Below the pieces are notes generated by a model. The model searched no databases. It had not been told where the DNA came from and was given only the letters and a program-made list of their open reading frames with translations. The position numbers and the translations under genes were made by a program. From assembly GCA_014465955.1 (NCBI GenBank), contig JACTVT010000043.1, forward strand, positions 1-20,698: 20,698 nt of DNA. The letters run 5' to 3'. This DNA is from Eubacterium sp. GTDB lineage: Bacteria; Bacillota; Clostridia; Oscillospirales; Acutalibacteraceae. Positions 14,351 through 20,698 of the stretch are shown piece after piece. Positions within the stretch are counted from its first letter, which is position 1, and every line of letters begins with the position of its first letter.

Positions 14351-14370
14351 AATAAAGCAACGGCTTTATT
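14351..14370. other. Small inverted repeat in the ilvD leader
   Basis: AATAAAGC and GCTTTATT form a perfect 8-bp stem with a 4-nt loop, 33-52 nt upstream of the ilvD ATG. No U tract follows on the minus strand, so it is not an obvious terminator. The rest of the 156-nt gap (14319-14474) is AT-rich, and I see no clear promoter or T-box in it. Confidence 0.4.
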
Positions 14371-14474
14371 TGATTATTGTTTATTAAATATTCTATTAAG
14401 AAACTTTAAAGGGTATTTACTAATTAAAATATTTCATCATATGTTCTTTAACGAATATAAAGTAAGCAGCACGT

Positions 14475-15002
14475 TTATTCCCATCTGCATTTGATATATC
14501 TTGCAGGATTATTGTAATTCAGCACCCTTGCATAATTGCCTGCGGCAGTTGCATTATCGGGTATATCCTTCGTTACAACAGAGCCTGCGCCGATTGTTAC
14601 ATTGTTTCCGATTTTAACATTCTCAACAATGCACACATTCGGACCGATATACACATTATCGCCTATTTCAGCGGCATGGCTTTCATTTGTTCCTATTGTC
14701 ACAAACTGAGACAAATTGCAATTATTGCCTATAACTGCCGTAGGATTAACAACAATCGGACCTCCGTGACCGATAAGCAGACCGTAGCCGATTTTCGTTT
14801 TTCTCGGAATCTGAATCGTTTTTCTTGTTCTGTTCAGCAGCCACAAAGCATAACCGAAATATCTTTTAATTCCCTTATCATTACAAAGCCGAAATGCACA
14901 CTGAAATCTGAACGTACCGAACTTGAAATAAGTTTTTATAAAAGATTTAAAATCGCATTTACCGCAGTATCTGAACAAATCGCTTTTAATATATTCATTC
15001 AT
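14475..15002 (-). CDS. Hexapeptide-repeat acyltransferase (serine acetyltransferase-like)
   Basis: A 175-residue left-handed beta-helix acyltransferase. The N-terminal 65 residues are helical and basic (FIKTYFKFGTFRFQCAFRLC at 21-40). Hexapeptide-type repeats run from about residue 68 to 165 (IGYGLLIGHGGPIVVNPTA 71-89, IGNNCNLSQFVTIGTN 91-106, IGDNVYIGPN, VKIGNNVTIGAGSVV). His79 in GLLIGHGG is at the position of the catalytic His of SAT-like enzymes. It resembles capsule- or exopolysaccharide-locus serine acetyltransferase-like proteins more than housekeeping CysE. It begins 15 nt after lysS with GAAAGG upstream. The acceptor is unknown; cell-envelope sugar acetylation is a reasonable guess given the neighbourhood. 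Confidence 0.85.
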   Translation of the reverse strand: MNEYIKSDLFRYCGKCDFKSFIKTYFKFGTFRFQCAFRLCNDKGIKRYFGYALWLLNRTRKTIQIPRKTKIGYGLLIGHGGPIVVNPTAVIGNNCNLSQFVTIGTNESHAAEIGDNVYIGPNVCIVENVKIGNNVTIGAGSVVTKDIPDNATAAGNYARVLNYNNPARYIKCRWE

Positions 15003-15017
15003 ATCGGCAAGCCTTTC

Positions 15018-16850
15018 TCAGTTAAGCGGCTTCATCGTGGGGAACAAAAGCACATCGCGGATTGAATAACTGTCTGTAAGCAGCATTACAAGCCTGTCTA
15101 TACCGATGCCGAGACCGCCTGTAGGAGGCATACCGTATTCAAGAGCAGTTACGAAATCATTATCAATCATATTTGCCTCGTCGTCGCCTGCCTCACGAAG
15201 TTTCATCTGTGCTTCAAATCTGCCCTGCTGATCAATCGGGTCATTAAGTTCGGAATAAGCATTGCCGTACTCACCGCCGAGAATAAAGAGTTCAAATCTT
15301 TCCGTAAGCACAGGACAGTCGGGCTTTCTTTTTGTAAGCGGAGAAATCTCAACGGGATAATCCATAATAAACGTTGGCTGAACAAGATTTTCTTCAACAA
15401 ATTCCTCAAAGAAGGAATTAAGAATATCGCCCCATGTAGCCTTGCCGTTTTCAATTTCAATACCCTTTTCTTTTGCAATTTCAACTGCTTTTTCGTTATC
15501 GCTCATAAATTCGGCAAAATCAACGCCGCTGAATTTCTTAACTGCCTCAACCATTGTCATTCTTGCAAACGGCGTTTCAAGGTCGATTTCAGTGCCGTTG
15601 AATGTGATATGAAGGCTGTCGCAAACCTCATTTGCCGCATTTCTGATAAGATTTTCGGCAATATCCATCATTCCGTGATAATCTGTAAATGCCTGATAAA
15701 GTTCAATACAGGTAAATTCGGGGTTATGTCTTACGTCCATACCCTCGTTACGAAAGTTTCTGCCGATTTCATACACTCTTTCCATACCGCCGACAATCAG
15801 ACGCTTTAAATAAAGTTCCGTTGCGATACGAAGATACATATCCATATCAAGTGTATTATGATGCGTAATAAACGGTCTTGCGGCCGCACCGCCTGCAATT
15901 GTATTAAGGATAGGCGTTTCAACCTCAACAAAGCCGAGATTATCAAGATATGTGCGGATTGATGTGATGATTTTTGAACGTTTGATGAAAGTATCCTTAA
16001 CATCGGGATTCATAATCATATCGAGATAACGCTTACGGTATCTTGTGTCAGTATCGGTAAGACCGTGGAATTTTTCAGGCAGAGGAAGAAGTGACTTTGA
16101 AAGAAGTCTGATTTCCTTTGCGTGAACTGAAATTTCGCCCGTTCTTGTTTTAAAAACAAAGCCTGTAATTTCAACAATATCGCCCAGATCCCATGTTTTG
16201 AATTCGGCAAATGCCTCTTCACCAATATCGTTCATACGAACATAAGCCTGAATTCTGCCGTTTCTGTCCTGCACATCAATGAAATTAGCCTTGCCCATAT
16301 CACGCCATGTCATTATACGGCCTGCAATGGTAACATCCTTGCCCTCAATCTGGTCATACTGGACCTTGATTTCGTCGCTGTGATGAGTCTGGGTTGCAAG
16401 TGTAATTTCAAACGGGTCTTTACCCTGTGCCTGCAAAGCCTTAAGTTTGTCAATTCTGATTTGTTTCTGCTCGTTTTCGCTTAAAACAACTTCGGCAACT
16501 GCCATAGGAGCGGCATTTGCATTATTGCCGATAAAAGTGATTGCATCAAGAATTTCCTGCTCGGTATCAGCCGTGCCTGTGCAGGCAACAGCGCCCGTCT
16601 GCAAAAACAAAGTAAACTTAAATTTATCGCCGTCCTGCTCTACAAGAAACTTAGGATTTGTTTTTTCTTCATCATTTTGAACTGTGTTCTGAACCTTCAT
16701 TCTGCTGTTTTTCTTAACAGCCTTAACGCCTCTTTTACATTCATCTTCCTTTGAAAAAACAGGTGACACTGCCAGAACCTTATCATCAGCCTTAAATTCA
16801 AAGGTGAAAGTGCCGTCAGTATTCTTACTGATTTCAAACTTTCCTGCCAT
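15018..16850 (-). CDS. lysS: Lysine--tRNA ligase (class II) with N-terminal tandem YegP-like domains
   Basis: The product charges tRNA-Lys. It has 610 residues, about 110 more than usual bacterial LysRS. The LysRS part begins near residue 124 (SENEQKQIRIDKLKALQAQG), with an OB-fold anticodon domain about 165-255 (VTIAGRIMTWRDMGKANFID), motif 1 near FVEVETPIL, motif 2 RNEGMDVRHNPEFT, and motif 3 PPTGGLGIGIDRLVMLL at the end. Residues 3-48 (GKFEISKNTDGTFTFEFKAD, then C-x-x-GVKAVKKNS) match the YegP/DUF1508 domain; residues 66-110 look like a second, divergent copy. AGAGGT 7 nt before the ATG at 16850 shows that the extension is translated. Met116 could start a conventional enzyme but lacks an evident signal. 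It follows greA by 24 nt. Confidence 0.93.
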   Translation of the reverse strand: MAGKFEISKNTDGTFTFEFKADDKVLAVSPVFSKEDECKRGVKAVKKNSRMKVQNTVQNDEEKTNPKFLVEQDGDKFKFTLFLQTGAVACTGTADTEQEILDAITFIGNNANAAPMAVAEVVLSENEQKQIRIDKLKALQAQGKDPFEITLATQTHHSDEIKVQYDQIEGKDVTIAGRIMTWRDMGKANFIDVQDRNGRIQAYVRMNDIGEEAFAEFKTWDLGDIVEITGFVFKTRTGEISVHAKEIRLLSKSLLPLPEKFHGLTDTDTRYRKRYLDMIMNPDVKDTFIKRSKIITSIRTYLDNLGFVEVETPILNTIAGGAAARPFITHHNTLDMDMYLRIATELYLKRLIVGGMERVYEIGRNFRNEGMDVRHNPEFTCIELYQAFTDYHGMMDIAENLIRNAANEVCDSLHITFNGTEIDLETPFARMTMVEAVKKFSGVDFAEFMSDNEKAVEIAKEKGIEIENGKATWGDILNSFFEEFVEENLVQPTFIMDYPVEISPLTKRKPDCPVLTERFELFILGGEYGNAYSELNDPIDQQGRFEAQMKLREAGDDEANMIDNDFVTALEYGMPPTGGLGIGIDRLVMLLTDSYSIRDVLLFPTMKPLN

Positions 16851-16874
16851 ATGTTATACCTCTTAACTTTAAAA

Positions 16875-17342
16875 TTAATCTATTGCCAAAATTTTATATT
16901 CAAGATTGCCGATAGGTGCTTCAACAACAACTGTGTCACCTTTTTTAGCGCCTACAAGTGCTTTGCCGACAGGGCTTTCGTCTGAAATTTTGCCCTCGGC
17001 AGGGTTACTCTGTGCAAAACCTACGATTTCATAGGTTGCCTCAACTTTATCTGAAAGACGTCTTACTTTAACTTTTGAACCCATTGAAACGGCGTCTTTA
17101 TCTGCAGTATCAATAATTTCAGCATGGTCAAGTTGATATTCAAGTTCTGTAATACGAGCCTCAATTTTAGCCTGCTCGGACTTAGCTTCATCGTACTCGC
17201 TGTTTTCTGAAAGGTCACCGTATGAACGTGCAACCTTAAGTTTTTCTGCTATATCAATACGGCCTTCGGTTTTAAGTGTTTCCAGTTCTCTTTCAAGTTC
17301 TGCTTTACCGACAGCGGTCATTTTAAATGTTTTTGTTGCCAT
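16875..17342 (-). CDS. greA: Transcription elongation factor GreA
   Basis: A 155-residue cleavage factor that enters the RNA polymerase secondary channel and rescues backtracked complexes. The N-terminal coiled coil (about 12-75) includes the family motif ARSYGDLSENSEYDEAKSEQ (38-57), whose acidic tip D43/E46 positions the catalytic Mg. The C-terminal FKBP-like domain follows (SMGSKVKVRR to GNLEYKILAID). AAGGAG lies 9 nt before the ATG, and an exact-consensus promoter is at 17378-17406. It heads the minus-strand run greA-lysS-acyltransferase. The greA-lysS pairing is common in Firmicutes. Confidence 0.97.
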   Translation of the reverse strand: MATKTFKMTAVGKAELERELETLKTEGRIDIAEKLKVARSYGDLSENSEYDEAKSEQAKIEARITELEYQLDHAEIIDTADKDAVSMGSKVKVRRLSDKVEATYEIVGFAQSNPAEGKISDESPVGKALVGAKKGDTVVVEAPIGNLEYKILAID

Positions 17343-17377
17343 AATATACTACTCCTTATAATATTTATATTTAATTA

Positions 17378-17406
17378 ATTATATATTATAAGAAATGCAA
17401 TGTCAA
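17378..17406 (-). promoter_or_regulatory. Consensus sigma-A promoter of greA-lysS
   Basis: On the minus strand there is TTGACA (17401-17406), a 17-nt spacer and TATAAT (17378-17383), an exact match to consensus. It lies 36 nt upstream of the greA ATG. Confidence 0.85.
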
Positions 17407-17455
17407 GATATAAAAAAGCACACAGAATTTATATTATGTCACGTTAATTATATAC

Positions 17456-17591
17456 CGTAGGGCGGTGCCATCACCCCGCCGTCGGACAATTCGGAACTTT
17501 ATTACGGCGGGGTGAGGGTGCGGGTGTCCGGTGGACACCTCTGCATCGCAGAAGCACCGACCGAACCGACAGGTGAGACCCCCGCCCTACG
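17456..17591. repeat. 136-bp compound palindromic element
   Basis: Perfect 10-bp terminal inverted repeats CGTAGGGCGG (17456-17465) and CCGCCCTACG (17582-17591) bound the element. Inside are a partial hairpin (CGGTG.. to CACCCCGCCG, to about 17481), CGGCGGGGTGAGGG (about 17505-17518), the hairpin GGTGTCC-GGT-GGACACC (17523-17539) and the hairpin TCTGC-ATC-GCAGA (17540-17552). The outer parts match the family D repeat at 1672-1702, as if about 60 extra bases sat in its loop. No transposase is encoded, and a MITE-like or REP-like nature is possible. GC content is far above its flanks. Confidence 0.7.
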
Positions 17592-17610
17592 CATATTATA
17601 AAAACTATAT

Positions 17611-17641
17611 AAACAATAAAAAGCAGGGCAAAAGCCCTGCT
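17611..17641 (-). terminator. Intrinsic terminator of the sialidase-SLH gene
   Basis: On the minus strand AGCAGGGC, loop TTTT, GCCCTGCT (17641 down to 17622) is followed by TTTTTATTGTTT. It lies 50 nt past the stop codon at 17691. Confidence 0.88.
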
Positions 17642-17690
17642 GATAAATGACAGGCACAGAAGATTTCCGTGGGGAGTCCCGTCAGATATT

Positions 17691-20000
17691 TCATAAAATC
17701 CCGCCTATACCGCACGCTTTTCCAAAGCCGTAGAGAATTTTTGCGGCGTGAATGCGCAGTGTTGCGCCCTGCGGATTGGCATAACCTTGTTCAGTGCCTG
17801 TAATCATGCCGTTATAATTCGCCCACTGCATGGATTCTCTTGCCCAATCCCTTATGCTGTTATAATCGTGATACTGCGAAATATCGGTATTCCTATAATC
17901 ATCACTGCCGAGTTTGTTGTTTTCCTGTGCATATCTGAATAAAAACGCTGCAGTTTCCTGCCTGCTGACATTATCATTCGGTCTGAATGTAATCTGATCT
18001 GTTATACCGTTATTCAGCGCCCAGCACGCAGAATTGTAGTAATAAGCATCACGGCTGACATCTGTAAACGGATTATAATGAAACGGGTTGCTGTCATCAT
18101 ACGGACTGCCTGCCATACGGTACAAAATCGTAACAAGCATTGACCTTGTAAGAGCCGTTTTCGGCGAAAACTCTGTGTAATACGGCGGATTTGTACCCTT
18201 AAAAAAACTATGATAATGCGATGTATAAGCCACAAAATCATTGTAATACTCAAATCCCGTTAAATCGGTAAAGCGAAGTCTTATAAGTTCCTCGCCGCAC
18301 TTTTCACACACATTAATCTGAATGTTATTTTCATTTTTCCACGCAGGCGTATGACTGTATTTTTCATAATCAATTGAACCGACACTGTAAAATCCTGCCC
18401 TGTTTTTGCCGTCGTTTGCAGGATAATAGTAAAAGCATTTATATCCGCCGTCTTTCGCTTTAACAATATGCGGATAGCCCTCGTCAACATTGCCGTTATT
18501 GCCGAGATAGCAGGAATTCACAAAAAATCCGCCAAACTCGCTGTCGTTCAACAGATAGTCGCTTATTTTATCTCCTGTTGTATATATGCCGACAAGTGCA
18601 CCTGTTTTAAATCTGTCAATCTCATAAATCACAAGATTGTCCGTTTTTTCATCATAAACGATAAACGGTGCATTTACCATCTGCGAATTCTTATCAACTG
18701 TTTTCAATGACTTTTCACCGACAAATGTTTTGCCGTCATCAACACTTATGCTTGCTGAAATTCCGCCTGCCCGCTGAACACTTAAAATATTGCCGTTTCT
18801 CAGTTTAACAAAATCATATTCGCCGTTATCCTTAAGCGAAAATGACGATGAAAAAGCAGCGCTTACAAACGTTTTGCCGTTATCGGTGCTGTATGCAATG
18901 GAGGATATTTCTTTTCTGTCTTTATCAAAATAAGATGTAAAAATTCTACCGTCTTCAAGAACTCTCGGCCTTTGAAGTCTGTAATTTTCAGCAATTTCAC
19001 CGTCAAGAATAAAATTCTCAAGTTCCCACGAAATACCGTTGTCTGTACTTCTCAGAAATTTGGTAACAACATCATTGTCATTTTCGCCGACCATAAGGCA
19101 AATTACAATATCGCCGTTATCCGTCTGAAAAGCACCGTCCATCGTAAAGCAAAAGCCCTCTGTTTTTGTATCATACACAACACGGCTTTCGCTCCAGTTT
19201 TCCAAATCCTTTGAAGTGCGCACACGTATACAACCGTCATATACGGTATGAGATGACTGGGAGGCATAAAACCAATAATACATATCATCTGTTTTATTGT
19301 AAAAAATAGTTTTGGTTGCCCACGCCTCATAACTGTCTTCGTTTTCCCAGCATTTCGTTATGGTTGAATTATCAAAAACAGGAGCATTTACGGACACAAG
19401 GTCGTAAACATTAAGTCTTTTTTCAAAATCCGAAACTGTGTTTTTATCAAACACAAACTCCCACGGAATAAAGCGCAGATAAACATACATCCCCTCTTTT
19501 TTTGTTACAATAAAAGATTTGCAGGTTGCATCACTGTCAGCATTATTTTCGGGTGAAAGTGAAACGGAATTGACCGAACCGATAAATTTGCCGTTTTTAT
19601 CATATTCATAAACACGCAGATCAAGATTTGGAATTTTTTTGCCATTTGCATCATATACGTCTGTGGAATCAAAAGTAAATGCGCTTCCGAAGGGCAAAAA
19701 TAAAAGTTTTCTTGTTACAAGTTGTTTCATTTTATTTGTTCCGGTGACTGTTTCATCGGGTATTTCGGTAATTATACCCGTTTCAGGGTCAACGCCCCCG
19801 AGCATAAGAAACGTTTCGTCGGTCGGGCCGCTTTTTGAAGCAACAAGATTTTCAAGAACATAGCCATTGTAAAAATCTTCATTTTTCATTAAATGCTTAT
19901 TAACCGAAGGGCAGGAATTTCCTGTATCGGCATAAGCAATATAACCAAAAAGACTTATCACCATAACGAATGACAAAAACGCACTTAAAAACCTTTTCAT
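17691..20000 (-). CDS. Secreted Asp-box (sialidase-like) beta-propeller protein with C-terminal SLH module
   Basis: A 769-residue predicted surface protein. The signal peptide is residues 1-24 (MKRFLSAFLSFVMVISLFGY..AYA). Residues about 30-205 form an N-terminal beta-rich domain. Residues about 206-560 carry sialidase/neuraminidase-superfamily features: RTSKDLENWS (261-270) and three Asp boxes, STDNGISW (318-325), STDNGKTF (371-378) and SVDDGKTF (419-426). I could not assign the catalytic Arg triad or a FRIP motif, so glycosidase activity is unproven. A single CEKC pair is at 565-568. Residues about 578-769 are the SLH module (PFTDVSRDAYYYNSACWALNNG and ANYNGMITGTEQGYANPQGA, ending KILYGFGKACGIGGIL). 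I chose the ATG at 20000, with GGAGGT upstream; an in-frame start at 20066 would place the promoter inside the gene. It is divergent from the XRE gene at 20105. Confidence 0.85.
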   Translation of the reverse strand: MKRFLSAFLSFVMVISLFGYIAYADTGNSCPSVNKHLMKNEDFYNGYVLENLVASKSGPTDETFLMLGGVDPETGIITEIPDETVTGTNKMKQLVTRKLLFLPFGSAFTFDSTDVYDANGKKIPNLDLRVYEYDKNGKFIGSVNSVSLSPENNADSDATCKSFIVTKKEGMYVYLRFIPWEFVFDKNTVSDFEKRLNVYDLVSVNAPVFDNSTITKCWENEDSYEAWATKTIFYNKTDDMYYWFYASQSSHTVYDGCIRVRTSKDLENWSESRVVYDTKTEGFCFTMDGAFQTDNGDIVICLMVGENDNDVVTKFLRSTDNGISWELENFILDGEIAENYRLQRPRVLEDGRIFTSYFDKDRKEISSIAYSTDNGKTFVSAAFSSSFSLKDNGEYDFVKLRNGNILSVQRAGGISASISVDDGKTFVGEKSLKTVDKNSQMVNAPFIVYDEKTDNLVIYEIDRFKTGALVGIYTTGDKISDYLLNDSEFGGFFVNSCYLGNNGNVDEGYPHIVKAKDGGYKCFYYYPANDGKNRAGFYSVGSIDYEKYSHTPAWKNENNIQINVCEKCGEELIRLRFTDLTGFEYYNDFVAYTSHYHSFFKGTNPPYYTEFSPKTALTRSMLVTILYRMAGSPYDDSNPFHYNPFTDVSRDAYYYNSACWALNNGITDQITFRPNDNVSRQETAAFLFRYAQENNKLGSDDYRNTDISQYHDYNSIRDWARESMQWANYNGMITGTEQGYANPQGATLRIHAAKILYGFGKACGIGGIL

Positions 20001-20031
20001 ACCCGACCTCCGAATAACATTGTGCACATAC

Positions 20032-20060
20032 ATTTTAGTCCGATATGGACTTTTTGTCAA
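20032..20060 (-). promoter_or_regulatory. Near-consensus sigma-A promoter of the sialidase-SLH gene
   Basis: On the minus strand there is TTGACA (20055-20060), a 17-nt spacer and TAAAAT (20032-20037), 31 nt upstream of the ATG at 20000. The spacer contains one operator dyad. Confidence 0.82.
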
Positions 20061-20075
20061 GTCCATATCGGACTA
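20036..20075. promoter_or_regulatory. Double operator covering the divergent promoters
   Basis: Two perfect 17-bp inverted arms (20036-20052 and 20059-20075) surround a 6-nt centre TTTGTC. Each arm is itself a dyad: AGTCC-GATAT-GGACT (20037-20051) and AGTCC-ATATC-GGACT (20060-20074). Their centres are 23 bp apart, about two helical turns. The dyads cover the spacer and -35 region of the minus promoter and the spacer of the plus promoter. Binding by the adjacent XRE protein is inference. Confidence 0.75.
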
Positions 20076-20081
20076 TATAGT
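20054..20081 (+). promoter_or_regulatory. Putative promoter of the second XRE gene
   Basis: TTGTCA (20054-20059), a 16-nt spacer and TATAGT (20076-20081) lie 23 nt upstream of the ATG at 20105. The -35 overlaps the -35 of the opposing promoter, so both promoters would be occluded by the same operator-bound protein. Confidence 0.55.
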
Positions 20082-20104
20082 AGTATTTTAAAGGGGTGTG
20101 CTTT

Positions 20105-20326
20105 ATGGATTATGTTGACAAACTCACTGCCATGCGGCAGGACAGAGATATCAGCCAAAAAGAAATCGCACGCATTTTAAACTGCCAGCAGTCGGCAATC
20201 TCAAAATACGAAAGAAAATTAAGGGAATATAAAATCAAGGACATTATTCTTCTTTGCGAATTCTACAATGTATCGGCAGATTATATCCTCGGCCTGCCCG
20301 ATGATATGCCGTATCCTAAAAGATAA
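20105..20326 (+). CDS. Small XRE-family DNA-binding regulator
   Basis: A 73-residue single-domain Cro/CI-type HTH protein. The helix-turn-helix covers ISQKEIARILNCQQSAISKY (16-35), and the third and fourth helices end in the family motif ADYILGLPDDMPYPKR. I prefer the ATG at 20105, with AAGGGG 8 nt upstream, over a GTG three codons earlier (20096) that overlaps this ribosome binding site. It is divergent from the sialidase-SLH gene over a strong double operator and ends at an intrinsic terminator 5 nt past its stop. It has the same arrangement as the regulator at 1832, but the predicted operator sequences differ, so each is probably specific to its own neighbour. Autoregulation is likely. Confidence 0.88.
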   Translation: MDYVDKLTAMRQDRDISQKEIARILNCQQSAISKYERKLREYKIKDIILLCEFYNVSADYILGLPDDMPYPKR

Positions 20327-20330
20327 AAAA

Positions 20331-20367
20331 GACTGTCTCACTTTTTTTGTGAGACAGTCCGTTTTTT
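20331..20367. terminator. Intrinsic terminator after the second XRE gene
   Basis: Perfect 11-bp arms GACTGTCTCAC (20331-20341) and GTGAGACAGTC (20349-20359) flank a T7 loop, then CG and TTTTTT. An A6 run precedes it, so it can also end minus-strand transcription from the SLH gene fragment that stops at 20404. Confidence 0.9.
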
Positions 20368-20403
20368 ATTTTAACAAGTCAATGACGTCATATGTATATT
20401 TAC

Positions 20404-20698
20404 TTATTCAAAATTACCGATATTGCAGGTTTTGCCGAAACCGTAAAGGATTTTGGTTGCGTAGATACGCTGAGTTGAACCCTGCGGATTTGCATAGCCC
20501 TGTTCCGTACCTGTAATCATTGAGTTGTAATTTGCCCATTTCATTGCATCTACTGCAAAATGACTGATACTGTTTCCGTCGTGATAAGCATTAAGATTTA
20601 CGTTTTTATACTCTGCACTTCCGAGTGTATCGTTATCCTATGTATATCTGTAAAGGAATGTTGCTGTCTGCTCACGTGTTACGTTATTGAACGGCTTA
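20404..20698 (-). pseudogene. 3' end of an SLH-module gene with an in-frame stop (continues beyond window)
   Basis: The minus strand encodes the end of an SLH module nearly identical to the C-terminus of the LRR-SLH protein: KPFNNVTREQTATFLYRYT, then a TAG codon (20638-20640), then DNDTLGS to KILYGFGKTCNIGNFE and a final TAA at 20404-20406. The intact copy at 251-545 has CAG (Gln) at the equivalent codon. Alignment is ungapped over all 295 bases, so one C-to-T change on the coding strand explains the stop. Readthrough, a sequencing error or a truncated but expressed protein remain possible. The 5' part and its N-terminal domain lie outside the window. Confidence 0.8.

Larger units (their letters stand above)
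17343..17690. other. 348-nt non-coding region between greA and the sialidase-like gene
   Basis: From right to left it holds a 3' trailer (17642-17690), the terminator of the sialidase-SLH gene (17611-17641), the 136-bp compound repeat (17456-17591), an AT-rich segment, and the greA promoter (17378-17406). I see no credible gene in it. Confidence 0.8.

Noticed and set aside
14319..14474. T-box or attenuator controlling ilvD
   Set aside because: Only one short 8-bp hairpin without a U tract is present; no T-box consensus or leader peptide rich in Leu, Ile or Val was found.
17456..17591. Insertion sequence
   Set aside because: It has terminal inverted repeats but no transposase gene and is only 136 bp, so I kept it as a repeat element.
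20001..20066. N-terminal extension of the sialidase-SLH protein
   Set aside because: It would place the promoter, operator and Shine-Dalgarno inside the gene and put 22 residues before a perfect signal peptide.
20638..20640. Recoded UAG codon
   Set aside because: UAG is otherwise not seen inside the genes of this window and the intact copy has CAG, so a simple nonsense change is more economical.

Overview
The window looks like a chromosomal segment of a low-to-moderate GC Gram-positive Clostridia (Oscillospirales/Ruminococcus-like gut Firmicute). Support comes from AT-rich intergenic DNA, strong GGAGG-type ribosome binding sites, near-consensus sigma-A promoters, BspA-type leucine-rich-repeat and S-layer-homology (SLH) surface proteins, teichoic-acid-type CDP-glycerol glycerophosphotransferases and many GC-rich palindromic intergenic repeats. 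The genus assignment is inference; no rRNA or tRNA gene was seen.

Layout, left to right. (1) 1-250: a cluster of palindromic repeats. (2) 251-2062: a secreted LRR protein with a C-terminal SLH module (minus), divergent from a small XRE regulator (plus). (3) 2125-7946 (minus): a compact run glyA, two glycerophosphotransferases, a PLP aminotransferase and trpS, with gaps of 35, -8, 9 and 11 nt. It is probably one operon from a promoter near 8000, ending at a shared bidirectional terminator. (4) 8061-9569: a small membrane-anchored protein of unknown function (minus) divergent from yebC (plus). (5) 9636-17342 (minus): greA, lysS and a hexapeptide acyltransferase, then after a 156-nt gap ilvD, a sortase-fold protein lacking catalytic residues, a four-helix membrane protein and a TagH/Wzt-type ABC ATPase carrying a C-terminal SLH-like module. 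(6) 17343-17690: a non-coding stretch with the greA promoter, a 136-bp compound palindromic repeat and a terminator. (7) 17691-20326: a secreted Asp-box (sialidase-like) protein with the same SLH module (minus), again divergent from a small XRE regulator. (8) 20404-20698: the 3' end of another SLH-module gene, interrupted by an in-frame stop.

The theme is cell-surface construction. Four copies of an SLH-type module occur: three in secreted or formerly secreted proteins and one in a cytoplasmic ABC ATPase of the cell-wall-polymer exporter family. SLH domains in known systems bind secondary cell wall polymers. The working hypothesis is that the ATPase copy reads the polymer before export, as the C-terminal domain of Wzt does for capped O-antigen, and that the exported polymer then anchors the secreted SLH proteins. 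The two glycerophosphotransferases could build such a polymer, and the pseudo-sortase plus four-helix protein are co-transcribed with the ATPase. Each intact secreted SLH gene has its own divergent XRE regulator, and inverted repeats sit on the overlapping promoter -35 boxes, which suggests switchable surface proteins.

Other notable items are a LysRS fused to two N-terminal YegP-like (DUF1508) domains, and a GC-rich palindromic repeat inserted in frame within a signal peptide.
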